Shown piece by piece: positions 1 to 12,950 of a stretch of 64,000 nucleotides of DNA. Within the stretch, counting starts at the first letter, position 1. Every line of letters begins with the position of its first letter. Both the position numbers and the translations under genes were made by a program. The notes beneath the pieces were generated by a model that searched no databases, had not been told where the DNA came from, and saw only the letters and a list, made by a program, of their open reading frames with translations. Origin of the DNA: Ficedula albicollis (taxonomy: Eukaryota; Chordata; Aves; Passeriformes; Muscicapidae); the NCBI RefSeq assembly GCF_000247815.1, contig NC_021678.1, positions 7,235,190-7,299,189 of the forward strand, written 5' to 3'.

Positions 1-437
1 AAAGAACATAGACTTTTCAGATCTCTGTAGGCAGATGAAAATCAAAACTGCAACCAGTTTAACAGGACAGGACTGATTTTTCCATATGGCTCCTGAACAG
101 ACATAGCAACTGAAATATTTGCAGTCCTTCAAGAAAAGTAAAAGAAACCCAAAAAACCCACCAGAGGAGGGTTTTGTTATTGTCTTCAGTCGGGTGTTTT
201 CCAGGGTTGTTTTGAACTTGCCCAGGTCTGCGGTGTCCCGGGTGCTGGCTGCTGTTCCTCCAGCTCTGTGCAGCAGTTGGGAGCGCTGCCTGCGGAGCCA
301 GGACGCTGCTCCTGCTCCTGCTCCTGCAGCCTAATCCCAGCACTGGCTGCCTGGGGAGCAGGTCTGTGGCTGAAATGCACGGTGAGGAGGAGGGGGTGAG
401 ATGGAGAGAGGAGCACGCACGGTTAACCCTTGGCGGC
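1..437. other. Non-coding stretch, no gene recognised
   Basis: Short open frames occur on both strands but none shows a known domain, and they overlap each other. The only visible structure is a small TGCTCC-type hexamer run near 306-328, which produces an Ala/Pro-rich translation. No repeat family recognised. Confidence 0.6.
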
Positions 438-635
438 CCTTAATCCGAGCCAGCCAGGGGTGCCCCACTCTCCTCCAGAAAACGACTTTTGCGTTAGCAG
501 CTTGGTGGCCCTCCCGAGGAGTGTGTGATCTCCCTGCCTTAATCCGAGCCAGCCAGGGGTGCCCCACTCTCCTCCAGAAAACTACTTTTGAGTTAGCAGC
601 TTGGTGGCCCTCCCGAGGAGTGTGAGATCTCCCTA
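438..635. repeat. Two-copy 99-bp direct tandem duplication
   Basis: The block beginning CCTTAATCCGAGCCAGCC at 438 recurs at 537, immediately after the first copy ends, so the unit is 99 bp. The copies differ at a few sites, for example AACGACTTTTGCG against AACTACTTTTGAG and GTGTGTGATC against GTGTGAGATC. That is about 3 percent divergence, which suggests a real duplication rather than two reads of one locus. Open frames across it simply repeat the same peptide twice. I recognise no transposon or gene in the unit. Confidence 0.95.
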
Positions 636-3600
636 TCCTCAGCACTGCAAAAGCTCCAGGTAATTTCAGGTGTACTGAGTTTCTGCTGCGCTGCTTCACG
701 GGCCCAACAAGTGCTGACCTAAAGGAGGGAAGGCAAAAATCTGCGAGGGAAAGAATGCTCTGCATTTTTAAAGCAGACTGGAGTTAGCAGTCCTTTGAAG
801 GCTGTCAGGAATCTACTGAATAGAGCTGAGCAGTTTTCTTGGCTTAAAGAGGCTGTGAAAGAAAGAAACTCCAAAAGTGTCTGGGCTGGGGGAGCATTTC
901 TGATGTGAAAGCAGTGTGGCTGAGGGAGGAGGCAGCAAAAGGGTGCCTGGAAAATGGCTCACAGCAAGCCAGGCACTTGCTTGTTGGGGCTACAAAGCAG
1001 TTGTAGCAAAGCCATGGTTCTTTTCAACCACTCCTGCTGAGTGAGAGCTGTGTACAGCCAGGATTCACAGGCTGCTTGTACTTCTTGGCCTGGGATGTCA
1101 GGAAAGATGCCCTGGGATTGGTCCTGTGGGGATGCCTGCTCAGAAAGGCAATCCCCAGGCAGCTGCATGAGCTTCCAGGCAGGCACTCACAGGGGGCAAG
1201 GACAGAATATTGTAGGGAGGCTCTATTTTTAAATAAAGTCTCCTGTCCAGTGTTTGAAGGGTGACTTGCAGTAACCCTTTATTATTGTCTCATTGGATTT
1301 AGAGTGAGATTGTTTAAGCCTTCCCAAGACTAAAAGTTTGCTAAGAAGAGGGGCAGATGAGGGAGAAGTAGAAAGAGGTTTCAACAGATTTTGCATGGCA
1401 GATCCTTTTGAAAATGTAAATTTGCTCATCAACCGATGTAAGAGAAATGTTTACAGTGCAGAAAGTGGCAGGAATAATTAAGTTGTTCATTAATTGTTTG
1501 CTGAAAAGTTTTGCAGAGCAACTGGGCTTTTAAAAAGGGACAGCATATGGGAGCCTTGAAACAGGCAGAGTATGATCAGGGTATTGGCACTGTGAAGCTA
1601 TGAGGGGACATTGCTGGACATATGCTAGAAAACTGGCAAAAGTAGGATAAATGGTAAACAGGGTTTGTCAGACAAACCATCATCTGGTGTGGAATCCAGC
1701 CCAGGATTTCCCAGTCTGTGTAACAGATCTGGGAACTAATGAAAATGTAAGGACCTAGCCAGAACCAAACTGTTTCCTTAATGGAAAATAAAGAGGAGAA
1801 AGAAGTGTTGGTGCAGAGTCCTGTGAGGTCCCAGAGCAGGCCTGGAAGGGGGAAATGTAGATCAGATGAGGTGCATCAAAAACCTGTCCTGAAAACAGGA
1901 CATGAAGTTTATTTTCACAGAAAAAAATATTGGTCACAATATAAGTGCAAGGACTACAGCCTGTTTTTGCTGGGAATTTGGAGGGACTCATGGGTGGCAG
2001 TCAGCAGGAAGAATTGTAGGCCAGCAACCAGTGCTAAGTAGGGATATCTCTGGGCAAATCTCAGAAGCAGATGTCACTCATGTCTGGTAAAATCCCTAAA
2101 TCTGGACAGGGTGGACATTTTGTTGTAGAAGGGATGGGATCTCTGTCTTGTCCTCTCCAAACCTCCCCACTGCCATCAAAACAAACCATTACCCTCAGCA
2201 AAATTCAGCTTCCAGGCAAGGCAATGGGGGCCTTTCCTTTGGCCATCATTTCAGAGTTGGAAGCTGAATGCTTGAAGGAACCCCCTGTCTCCCACTGAAT
2301 AAAACGTGAGCAAGGATGTCAGGTGAAAAAGGCTGGTGATGGTTTAGGCATGGAAATAATCCAGTTCCTCTCTGGACAATTTCTCACATACTGCCCATGT
2401 GTGTCTGCTTACATGCTTTGCTGGAGCAGAATCTGCGCTAGTAAATTTTCAGAGAGGTTCACTGAAGCACTATCAAAGGGGGGAAAAAAGTATTCTCTAT
2501 GGAGAAAGTTGAGAGTTAAATTCATTACTTGTATAGCTTGACTGAACTCAGTGAAGTTACAACAGGGATAAATCAGACCTTGATTTGGCAAAAAAAAATT
2601 GGTACAATGGCCTTTTCAGTAGAAAAAGTCTGTAATGAGCAGGCTCTGCTCCCCTCAGAGCCGAGTCGGTGACTTCAAGAGGGCTGTTCAGAGATCCTAC
2701 ATCTGTTCCAGCCCTGCTGCCCATCCACACCTTCCATAAACGTGAGAGATGGAGCACCTTTGACACAGAGACTTGATTTATACTGGGTTATGTAGTGGCT
2801 CTGCTAAAAGATCAGTAATGCTAAAACAAAGGAGTTGCTTTGAAATGGGAGCAAGAAGGCAGACTCGGGGGTTTAGCCTGAAGCTCTCAAAGACACTTCA
2901 GATGTTCATTTCCTGGAGCTGCAGTCCAAAGTTCTGTGTTCAGGTGAGGGATTCTACAGGCCAGGGGAGTGTCCTGCAGTCTTGGCAGCACTGTCCCCCA
3001 GCAGGCCCTGCCTGCAGCATTCAGTTCTGCTTCATGGCATGCACGGGGATGCTTGGAGGCTCACCCTGGCACACCCCACAACACAGCTCTGAGAATTGCA
3101 TCACCCTGCTTTGTGTCTGGCAAGGAGATGCGAAAAATGGAGCATGAGTATTTCTGATGAAGAATCTCCCTGCCCTGGCAACCCTCCTTTGAACTGTTGT
3201 GGTCACCTCCATCAGGGAATTGTGTCTATGGGAAAGGCAAGGAGAGCTCCAGTCCTCCCTGTTCTTGTGCTGGGGAGAGTGGAAACAGAGCTGCACTGTC
3301 TTCCATCCATCACCCAGCTGCATCAGCCCCTGGCTGTTAATTCTGGCAATTCCCAAGCACAGACAACTTCCCTGTGCCCCCAGATCAGCCTAGGGAGTTC
3401 TGTTTCATGAAACTCTGTAGCAAATTAAAAATGCACGGGGAAAGAGAAAACTAATCTTTCAGTTATGAGATGAGCAGTGTTCTCCCTTTCTGTCTTTTAC
3501 ACATGCACATATGTGTTCTATCAACAGCTGAGGTAGAATTGTTAGTCTTTGGCTCCTAGCTACCTGTCTGTCTGCAACATGCCTTTTGAGCTAATCTTCC

Positions 3601-6600
3601 TGTATAAACTACCTTCCTAGCCCCGAGCAGAAGTAGCTATGGATGTCTAAAGGGGGGAATTAGAGCGTCCAAACATGATCTGCATTTTCAATGGCTTCAA
3701 CGTGCAATCTATTCCTCTTAGCAAAAGAATCTGACTTGCCCTTATGGCTATGGAAAGGGGGATGGAAATTTCTTGTAAAATCCCCTCCCAAGTGGAAAGG
3801 TTGTCCAAATCATTGCTTGATAAGTTATTGGAGCCAGTATGTCCTTGATGAGTTAATGTACTCCTGGTTAGTATTATTGCTCAAAAAATATCATCCTAGA
3901 CACACAGCTGGGCTCCAGAAAGAATCACGCTTTCCTTTGAAGCTGTGAAAGTCAATCCTAAGCAAAAGTCTGGCACTTAAAACCTACTGAGGGCATTTTA
4001 GTGGGGCAGCTGCTTTTATTTCTTCCAGGTTTTGTCAAATCCTGGCAATGAATAGGACTGTCAAATGAGAAAAGCCCTAAGTCTGTTCCTATTCAGAGGC
4101 ATTAATAAGCAGGAGAGACAGGGAATTGCTTCTAAGTCAAAAGCAGATTTGAACTTCTCCTGCAACCTGTACCCAGGTGAGAATATAGGAATAGGTTGTT
4201 TAGGGGGCTGGTGGATTGTCCTGGCAGTACATACTGGGTTTGTAGGATAAAAAGCCAGTGATCTACACTTTGGACCTGTAGCTTCCATTATGGCATGTCT
4301 GTGTTGAAAAGTTCTCCAGGGAATGATACAGTGATAATTAATATCCACTAACATTACTTGAGTTTTTCCTCAGCAGTCTCTCCAGGATAAGATGCTGGCA
4401 CTTGAAAATTATCTTTTTTGTTGCTGTTGAAACTAAACAGGGTCTTGAAGGGTCCTTTAGTGATCAGCAAAATAAATATTACGGACACCTGATTGGTCCT
4501 CACTGTTCTCATATTCCATATTTTCAAGAATGATTGTAATCGCTCAGATAAGTCTGTCAAGAAATTATAGATATGATGTAGGGGATATCTCCTATGCAAA
4601 GCTGATTTTGCAGGATGTGAGAGATTGGTTCTGAGGTTAGTATATTCAACTTTATAGGAAAATTCCTTATTTTTAAAGTAAATAAAGTAAACAGAAATAT
4701 CTTCAAGTACTCAGCTAGGAGTCAGTATTACACTGACAGCTTCTCTATGAATTAGAGAAAAACATATTGAAAGTCCTGAGCTGCTACTTTCATTTCCTTT
4801 TCCTTTTACCATAGCCCCTAGGCTTCCAGGATTTTAGGTTGCATCCTGTTAAATAATTCCTTAGGAAACACTAACAGAAATCCCTAGAAGTCATCAAATC
4901 AGCCTCACAGTTTGGGCAGGTACAGAAAAATGAGCTGATGTTTCCAGCTTAGCTGAAAACTGCTGGTTATCTTAGCAGAGAAAGTGACAGGCAGAATGAA
5001 GGGGTGTTGTCTGTAATCAGTGCATTGTTCTAATAGGGTAATCCTGTATTTTGCTTTTAGCTACTGTGCTGTTTGTTGTATATGACAGAGGATTAAACTT
5101 GTATAAACAGAACTAATCCAGGCTGGTGGACAAGGAGCTTCAATGTGTTTCCTGTGGTGGAGGTTGAGAAGTGTTGGGCCACTCCTTTCATTGTCAGGTT
5201 CCAGAGGGGCAGGGAAGGCTGATCAGCCAGACTGTTCTTAAAACAAGCAGGGGCCTGCTGACTTTCATGCATCTTTCAATGCTCCCTGATCCTGTGCAAC
5301 TCCATAAGATTTTAAAAAACACCTTCAGTCTGACCAAGAGGCCTTTCATCTCCTAGGCACTGGTTTCATTTGCAGCATTTCACTTACCTCTTGGGCTGCT
5401 GGGAGCCCTCCTTCCGTTGCTTGGCCAGGGGAGTTTGCAAACAACCCCAGGTTCCACCTACAGCACTGAACAGTTTTTCAGAAGGATGTGATTATTGGCC
5501 CTTGCTTTCTTTGTCCCCATGGGCTACACCACTTTGCTCCTGAGAGCTTTAAAATAAAACCTGCCTTTTGCAGCATTGGAGAGCAGCCTGCATTAATCTC
5601 CCTGTCCAGAGCTCCTCTCTGGTGGCTGGCAGAGGAGGAGTTAACCACTGCCCTCTTTTCTGCCTTTGCTGGCTGGAGTCACTGGCATCCCATCTGGTCC
5701 AGGCTGTCCGGAGCTCTTCCCAGCGTTCTCTGGGGAAGGCACTACAATATCCAGGAATTTTAACAATCCTAAACAGATTGGGGGCCACATATGGATGAAA
5801 ATGATTAGATTATAAGAAATCCAATCACATTTGCTGCCCTAGTCGTATATTTTTAAGCATTTGAGATCAGGCTTTTTGCTCAATTACAAATATTTTGCAT
5901 GCGGCATAGATAAAGTCATTATGTTTGTCTCTCCATCTTGTCCCCAGAAGAATAGTACTGATTTTAACGTTTGATTGCAGCAATTTGATGAATGAAATCT
6001 GCCACTTTTGTCATAAATCATCACAGTAACTTTCTGTTCATGATAATCAGACTGCAGAGAAGTAACACTGAACGTGATCATGCTTAGGTCTATAGGAGGG
6101 GAAATGTACTCTCCGTGATTTTTTCTGCCTTGTTTACTCCAGTATGTGGGTTTTTTCTGTTCAATTTAAACGAGATGGATAATTCATGACAGACCTTAGC
6201 AATAAGAGTTTATTTCTGTGAAACAATTTTTCATTTAGCAATGTCCTCAGCTGCATGGAAAGCACCTTCACCCCCACGTGGGCACCTCCAGGCCAGTCTG
6301 TTTCCTGTTCTTTGCACTCATTCTTTGTGGCCCTCCATGAATCCAACACCTTGGAGTGCTGTGCTTCCCCATCTGTTCCTCAGCTTACCTGTCTCCTTTT
6401 CCTCCCTGATTATCACCTGCTCCTTTCTGATCTTTGCATGGGATAGGTAAATGCATACACCAAGGGGCAGGAATACAGGTTCTCCCGAAGTTGTAGAGGG
6501 CCTTGCAAAATTACCAATGCAACTTTTTGTGCAAAGGGAAGATTAAAAGGTCACCAAAGAGCAGAAGAGCCCCGTAGGGAATCCTCATAGTGGAAACAGG

Positions 6601-6949
6601 GATCTAGCTGGTCTGGTTCTGCTTGCTTCCCTTCACATACGCCAAAAGTTTTGCCCGGGGTGAATTTTCCACTTAGTTTTATTTTAAGAATTGTCTTGCT
6701 AATTCTTTTTCTGGTGTCTTGGATAAGATGTTAAGTCCTCAAGCACCCCCTGAAGGAAGCAGCCTGCCAGGCTGTGGAAAGCAGGGAATGCTCTATCAGG
6801 ACACCCTAAAAACCTCAGAGAGCTTTATCTGGGCCCTGATACTGGTCTGCATCAGAAATCTCAGCAGGACTGTGGCATAGTACACACCTAAGACCAGTGA
6901 TTAACAGCAGTGGCTGCAGCCAGCTCTGTGAAAATCACACTGTTGATTT
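636..6949. other. Long non-coding stretch, nothing recognised
   Basis: About 6.3 kb of mixed, moderately AT-rich sequence. The longest open frames are around 100 to 145 codons, lie on both strands in overlapping registers and carry no recognisable motif. I saw no CR1, SINE, LTR, tRNA or microsatellite of note. Small single exons of a gene extending beyond the window cannot be excluded by eye. Confidence 0.55.
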
Positions 6950-8067
6950 AAAAAAAAAAAAAAAATTACTGCTTTAAATTTACAAGCTACTTTATAGACT
7001 CATTAATTTTTCACGAGGGAAGGATGAATGAGTGGCTGGGGAAGAGGTCATTTATGCTTAATTTATAAATTATGAACTTGAAAGCTGACACTTTATGGTG
7101 CTTGTATCATTTCATAATGAAATGGAATGAATCTCTCTGCCTCTGTGCCGGATCTGGCATAACATTAACATTTATATTTCTGGGCACTTTCTAGCAGCTA
7201 TGACTGAGCACATCTCAGCCCTTTGGTGGAAGAGGGATTTCCTTTGCATTTTCCTTGTGCTCCCTCTTTCCTATGGCAGAAGTTTGACCCTCACATTCTG
7301 CAGAGTGCAAGTTATCCATTAGAGTCCCAGCATGGCCTGGAAAGAAAATGTGACTCTGTCCTGACTCCAGAACCCTGTGGCTTCATCTCCATCCTCATGA
7401 AAAGACTCCACTAAATCACCACACGAGGCCTCTGCAGCTCAGAGGCAAAACTAAGTTGGCTCCAGTGGCACACTGAGCTATCCGGGGCAGGGATAAGAGA
7501 GATTAAAAAAAAAAAAAAAAAAAAAAAATTACTGCTTTAAATTTACAAGCTACTTTATAGACTCATTAATTTTTCACGAGGGAAGGATGAATGAGTGGCT
7601 GGGGAAGAGGTCATTTATGCTTAATTTATAAATTATGAACTTGAAAGCTGACACTTTATGGTGCTTGTATCATTTCATAATGAAATGGAATGAATCTGTC
7701 TGCCTCTGTGCCGGATCTGGCATAACATTAACATTTATATTTCTGGGCACTTTCTAGCAGCTATGACTGAGCACATCTCAGCCCTTTGGTGGAAGAGGGA
7801 TTTCCTTTGCATTTTCCTTGTGCTCCCTCTTTCCTATGGCAGAAGTTTGACCCTCACATTCTGCAGAGTGCAAGTTATCCATTAGAGTCCCAGCATGGCC
7901 TGGAAAGAAAATGTGACTCTGTCCTGACTCCAGAACCCTGTGGCTTCATCTCCATCCTCATGAAAAGACTCCACTAAATCACCACACGAGGCCTCTGCAG
8001 CTCAGAGGCAAAACTAAGTTGGCTCCAGTGGCACACTGAGCTATCCGGGGCAGGGATAAGAGAGATT
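6950..8067. repeat. 539-bp block duplicated in tandem, each copy led by poly-A
   Basis: A run of 16 A (6950-6965) is followed by a block at 6966-7504. A run of 24 A (7505-7528) then leads into the same block again at 7529-8067. The copies are offset by 563 bp. I noticed one substitution (GAATCTCTCTGCC in copy 1, GAATCTGTCTGCC in copy 2). Copy 1 ends GAGAGATT directly against the second poly-A, while copy 2 ends GAGAGATT and continues into unique sequence. The block starts AT-rich (TTACTGCTTTAAATTTACAA) and contains no recognised gene. The 63-codon open frame present in both copies is just a consequence of the duplication. Near identity and a junction in poly-A suggest a false duplication by the assembler; a recent real duplication is the alternative. 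Confidence 0.95.
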
Positions 8068-11000
8068 GCTCTTTCTGTGCTCTGCTGAATGCAGGCGACC
8101 CCCAGTCCCCATGGCCGATTTCCTGCACTCATGGATGGGCATCTGGAAGCTCCTCTGACAGGAGGCGATGGCACTGCAAAGGCAGGACCACAGCGGAGTT
8201 GGGGAGCCCCCACCCTTCACATGATGCTTCCTGGGACTGGGTTTGCACTGAGGCAGAGATGTGTGTGCAAAGAAAGTGCAGCCAAAGGCTCAGGGGCACC
8301 TAATTCAGTGCTCTCCCTCTGCTGACACAGCTACTCGTGTGTCAGACTCAGTCTGTGTTAAAATACTGTTCCTGGCATCAGGTCAGCTCTGGTGGTGTCC
8401 AGCTTTTCAGATTTATTCCTAACAGTGGCCTCATTTATCTTACCTCTTGGGCTGTGGCCATTTCTTGCTGAGTCTTGTCTTTAGCTTTCAGTGTGAAATT
8501 AAATTTTCACCACCTTGTTAGTGCTCCCTATGAGTGCACAGCTTTCCAGGAAGCTGCTTGGAGTAGGACTCAGGAGCTGGATTTGGTGATCCTTGTGGGT
8601 CCCTCCCAATTCAGGATATCCTGTGGCTCTGTGACTGCCTCAGCACAGAGTTGTTTGAGAAGCCTGTCCCATAAGTGATGTCCTGCACTGGCAGACCCTC
8701 AGCTTCTTGCTCCCATGCCCAGACTCATTTGAGGGTTCAGGCAATGTAATGCCAAACCATTTCAGGAAGAAGTTTCCTCAAAAGTTTGAAGAGGAGCTTG
8801 TCAAAGAGGAGTGATCATCAGAAGAGCTTTCCTTCTCTATCTGTGAATTTAATTTAGTGCCTTGTTCCTTCAGTACATGAAAATGTTCTTGGCTACGTTC
8901 AAACTTGATTCTAATTTATGTCTGTTTAATATTGGGATGGATACTAAGAATAAGGTACCTAATATTGTGATATTGCCAAAATGTTGGCATCTGTAAGCCC
9001 ATCTGTGTCAATTGACATTCATTTGTATTTTCTTTGAGCAATGATTAGCTGGATTTCACCAGCCATAAAACAGGTTATCCATAAGCATGGCTCACCATGT
9101 GCCATAGGAAGCAAACCCATGCCCTGTTTTTGACATTCCCTGCATCTTTCACGTGGAGGGCCATGGGTGTTTGGGTGCTATTTCTCCTCCAGGCTGTTGG
9201 GATCTTATTTTTATGTTACAACTCAGAGCGAGAGGGGAGCTGGGGGCTGTGTCTGACCCTTCCACATGGGGAAAAAACAGATTCCGTTGCTCTGAAGGCA
9301 CAGGATTGGGACCAGGCAAGGGGCCCCTCTGTGGAACCCAACATGGAAGTCAGCTGGAGAAAAAAGACATCATTCCAAGATGTGCTGGTCCATAGGGTAA
9401 ATAGCAGGCAATCCCTGAGTTTATGGAGGGAAAAAAGAACAGAGCTTCAGGAGGTGTTTAATTTTCCAAGCAGACATTGCACTGGGAGGAGTCAGGGGCA
9501 TAAGGCAGGGTCAGGAAATGTCTCTCCTCAGGACCAGCCCCCTGCTTCTCTTCAGATTCATTTAGGCTTGGAACAATAAAAATGCTGCTCCAGATGGCAG
9601 GGGTAGCACTCCCTGTGACATGGAGAGGGGCTGCTGTCTGAGGGCCAAAGGGATGAGGGGGTGAATAGGGAGCCAGGAGGTCAGGCAGAGGAGGGAGTGG
9701 GAACAGCCACACCATTTTAGCTCCAGGTCACTGCCTGGGGCTGGCCCGTGGGGGAGCATTTTGACAGTCAGAGTCACTTACTGGAACAACATGCATGGCT
9801 GTGTGATCTGTTCTGTTGTTTCCACAACCTGGCATTACAAAGGACAAAGAATAAAAATGTGTCCCCTCTCACCTGGCTTCTGGGGTGAGCTTGTTGGACA
9901 CATGGTATCCCAGATTTATATTTCTGATTTATGGTAATAAATCTCCTTTTCATAGGGGAATAGAGGAAGAATCAGAGAAGTAGAACTAGCAACTGCTGGG
10001 AAACCAGTGGTCAATGTCCACTCTGGGAGAAAACATTTCTGACCAAAACTGCTCCCAGCAGTATTGTCAGGGAAGTCACAGCAAATTCCTAAAGGAATTA
10101 ATTTCTTCTAAATCATCTTTGATGAGCATCTTTATCATGCTAGCTGAGGGATTGCACTGCTGTCGGCAGGGAACTTCTGCTAATTGATTAAAAATGTTTT
10201 TTCACTTCTTTATGCACCTGACTTATCTGATGGAAGAGAAAAAAATTTGATAATGCATCCTGGCTCAGAGAAAAATGCTAAAAGAGAGTTGGAGGAGAAA
10301 GGTGAGGAAATAAGAGTGGATTTTCTCAAAGGATCTACTTGAGAATACAAAGTAGGTTGTCAGTGAAATGCATTCAAGGGATAATGTCTCTCTGCCATCA
10401 TCTTTCAAGTGCAAGACCACAAGGAAATGAAATTCGCCTTCGCACTCCAACATGCCAATGTGATCCAGCCGTGGATGGAAGCAAAGCCAGGGAATGCACA
10501 CTGCAGCCACATGAAGACATGAAAACTAGCAGGCAGCTAGGCAAAGTCAGCAGTCTAAATGGTCAAGACAAACGAGCTGTTGCTTGGGCCAAGCTGGCTT
10601 TGTTCCTGGCTTTCAGGAGCCCACACACGAGCTCTCTGAAATTTGGAGCAGGTGATCAGGTTAGCTCCACTGTGCTCTTATGGAACAATCCAACAAAGTA
10701 TATTCAAAGTGCTGTTGGGCTTTTGTTAATATAAATGTCACACCTTTACAGAGTGACCCCATTTTCCTTTCTTCCCAACAACAGTAAAAGTGCTCGAGGG
10801 CCTCAATCTGCAAGTGCTGCTCATGAATTATTAACAAGGCTTCTCCTGCCAGGGAAGTTATGCACGGGGTGAGTGGTTATGGAGCTGAGCCTTTGGCCCA
10901 GGGAGCCCATTCTGCCTTAGAAAGGTGCTGAGAATGTGCTGGTAATTGCACTTTTTAAAAAGCCAATTAAAAAATGATTAGTGCCACAAACAGCACAGCC

Positions 11001-12950
11001 TAACTGGAGGTGAGCCCTTCATCTTTGAGACAGAACCCCACAACACACACATCTCCATCATCTTTATGTAGCTGCTTAACTCACAAAAGGGCCAGAGAAA
11101 TCTGGCACTCTGACCACATATTTTCCACTTATGAAAATGAAATGTGTGTGACCATTTCTCCAAGCTGCCTTGAGAGTATCCTACCTATTAACTTTCCACA
11201 TAAGAGATTTCCCTGAGATTTTCCACTTCTCTAAAAACCCTTTCCCACGTTGGCAGTTCCCACAGGAGGATCCAAGGCTGCAGCTACCTTCATTATTTGG
11301 GAAGCCTGAGGGGGAGGTAAGTCAGTACTTCTATGCAGAGAGAGCACAGGTGCAGATTATATTATTGTTCAGGCAAAGAGATTGCTTTGATACCTCGGTG
11401 AAAAACCTGCTCCCTCTCACTCCCTCACTGTAAGACTGCAAAGACCTTTCTGGGGATAAAGAGTGGCTCAGTAGTTCTGACTTCTCTCCCTCACTGATCC
11501 TGCTAGCAAACAGCCTGCACTCCACTGACATGTCCATATTCCTTCCAGCCTAACAGCGAGGAAAAAGACTGGAAGCTGCTCTTTCCTTGTAGGACAAGCT
11601 GAATGTCAAATGTGGCTTGCAAGACATAAGAGCCTTTTTTGAAAGTAGAGGATGAAACTCTTCTTCCTCCTGGAGGTGCTCTGTAAAGTCAACAACTCCT
11701 GCCAAGCTGCTGTGGGTTCAGAACTTGGTTTCTGTCAGGATCTTTTAGCTGGTGTAGTCCAAGCACTTGTGAGGGATGTGCACTCATTTTCTTACACAAG
11801 TATCCGTGTATATCAGTATTTAAATACACAGATGCAAAGGCTTCAATCTATGGATGATTTGAAGTCCTGTTACAGAGGTCTTCTGTCTAATTAAAATCTC
11901 TTTTAGTCTCTTTTGCTGATCCTGTTTTATTTGATAAAAAGAGAGTGCCTACATTCTCCTAGATGCCTTCCTTAGGCTTCTCCTTCCATGGGCAAAAGGC
12001 TATGAAAACTGGGATGGCATGATATTAGCTGGCCAAAACAGAGAAAGACAAGTACTTTGGTTGCATTTCCTTTGAGCCCTGCCTCTTACTTTTCCATTTT
12101 CTTATTTTCTCTACATGTTCCCAACTCAATTAATCTCATTTTATTTTCCTTCTACTCCTAATTTTGTCTCCACTATTCAGGCAATTTATAATTCTGGGCT
12201 GGTGTTTGTCTTTGGTCTGCCCCTTCTGTTCAGTAAGAAATACAATACTTTTGCCTTCTTACTAAACACTATGTCAGGAAGATTTAAGAAATACTTACAA
12301 ACCCTGGCAAAACCACATACTGTTTTAGGTGCCAAAAATTAAAACAACTGAAAAACCATCTGGAAATAACAGCAATAGTTTCACCATTAACTTATAATAG
12401 TCATAGCATAGCTGAAGCTGCCAATATTTTACCTATACTAAAATACCAATTTCTCAACCATATGTAGAGAGGTTAGACTGCAGTTTGACAGTTTGTGCTG
12501 CCCTTGACATTTTTGCCATCAAGCATATTTTAAAAAGCCAATTGATGACGCCCTGTGTGGCGACAATACCTCTATTTCTGTCTGTCAGTAATGGACAGCA
12601 TGTGAGAGGTGGTATATCAACTCCTTAATTGCATTGTAGTGTATACAGTTTCTTCAGCCTGGATTAGGTCTCTGCCTTTGACCTTGAGAGCCCTGAGACA
12701 GCAGGATTCCCTGCTGCTTTTGGCAGGAGGTGCCACGACAAGACCTGTCTTTAACCCTTAGATCATCCCCGTGGGGTTTGCAGACAGACAGGCAGTGATG
12801 AGGGTCTGACTGACTGACTGACAGGCAGACCCTGGGTGTGACACTGGCCTGAAGCAGCACAAGGGTTTTTGGGACAAGCCCCAAGCTTCCGTGGCCTTGG
12901 GCCCTCTGTAGGGTAAGCCCACTAAAAGGAGCCACAGCATTTTCTGGGGA
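8068..12950. other. Non-coding stretch with one CR1 tail and a short TGAC run
   Basis: No gene is recognised. A CR1 3' tail at 8570-8636 is listed separately, and a short (TGAC)n run lies at about 12806-12823. The longest open frame, 160 codons at 9097-9579 on the plus strand, begins in a stretch with hydrophobic residues but has no family signature and overlaps other frames. I regard it as chance. Confidence 0.5.
8570..8636 (+). mobile_element. CR1 LINE 3'-terminal fragment
   Basis: The segment reads GGAGCTGGATTTGGTGATCC, then TTGTGGGTCCCTCCCAATTC, then AGGATATCCTGTGGCTCTGT. This is the characteristic end of avian CR1 elements, the 'ggatc-cttgtgggtccc-tccaa-ttcaggatat' block before the terminal ATTCTGTG-type repeats. 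Only the last 67 bases or so are visible; CR1 elements are usually 5'-truncated. It carries no coding potential. Confidence 0.8.

Noticed and set aside
9097..9579. 160-codon frame starting with a hydrophobic, signal-like segment
   Set aside because: The segment is imperfect, the rest has no domain or cysteine pattern of a secreted family, and an overlapping frame exists in the same strand.
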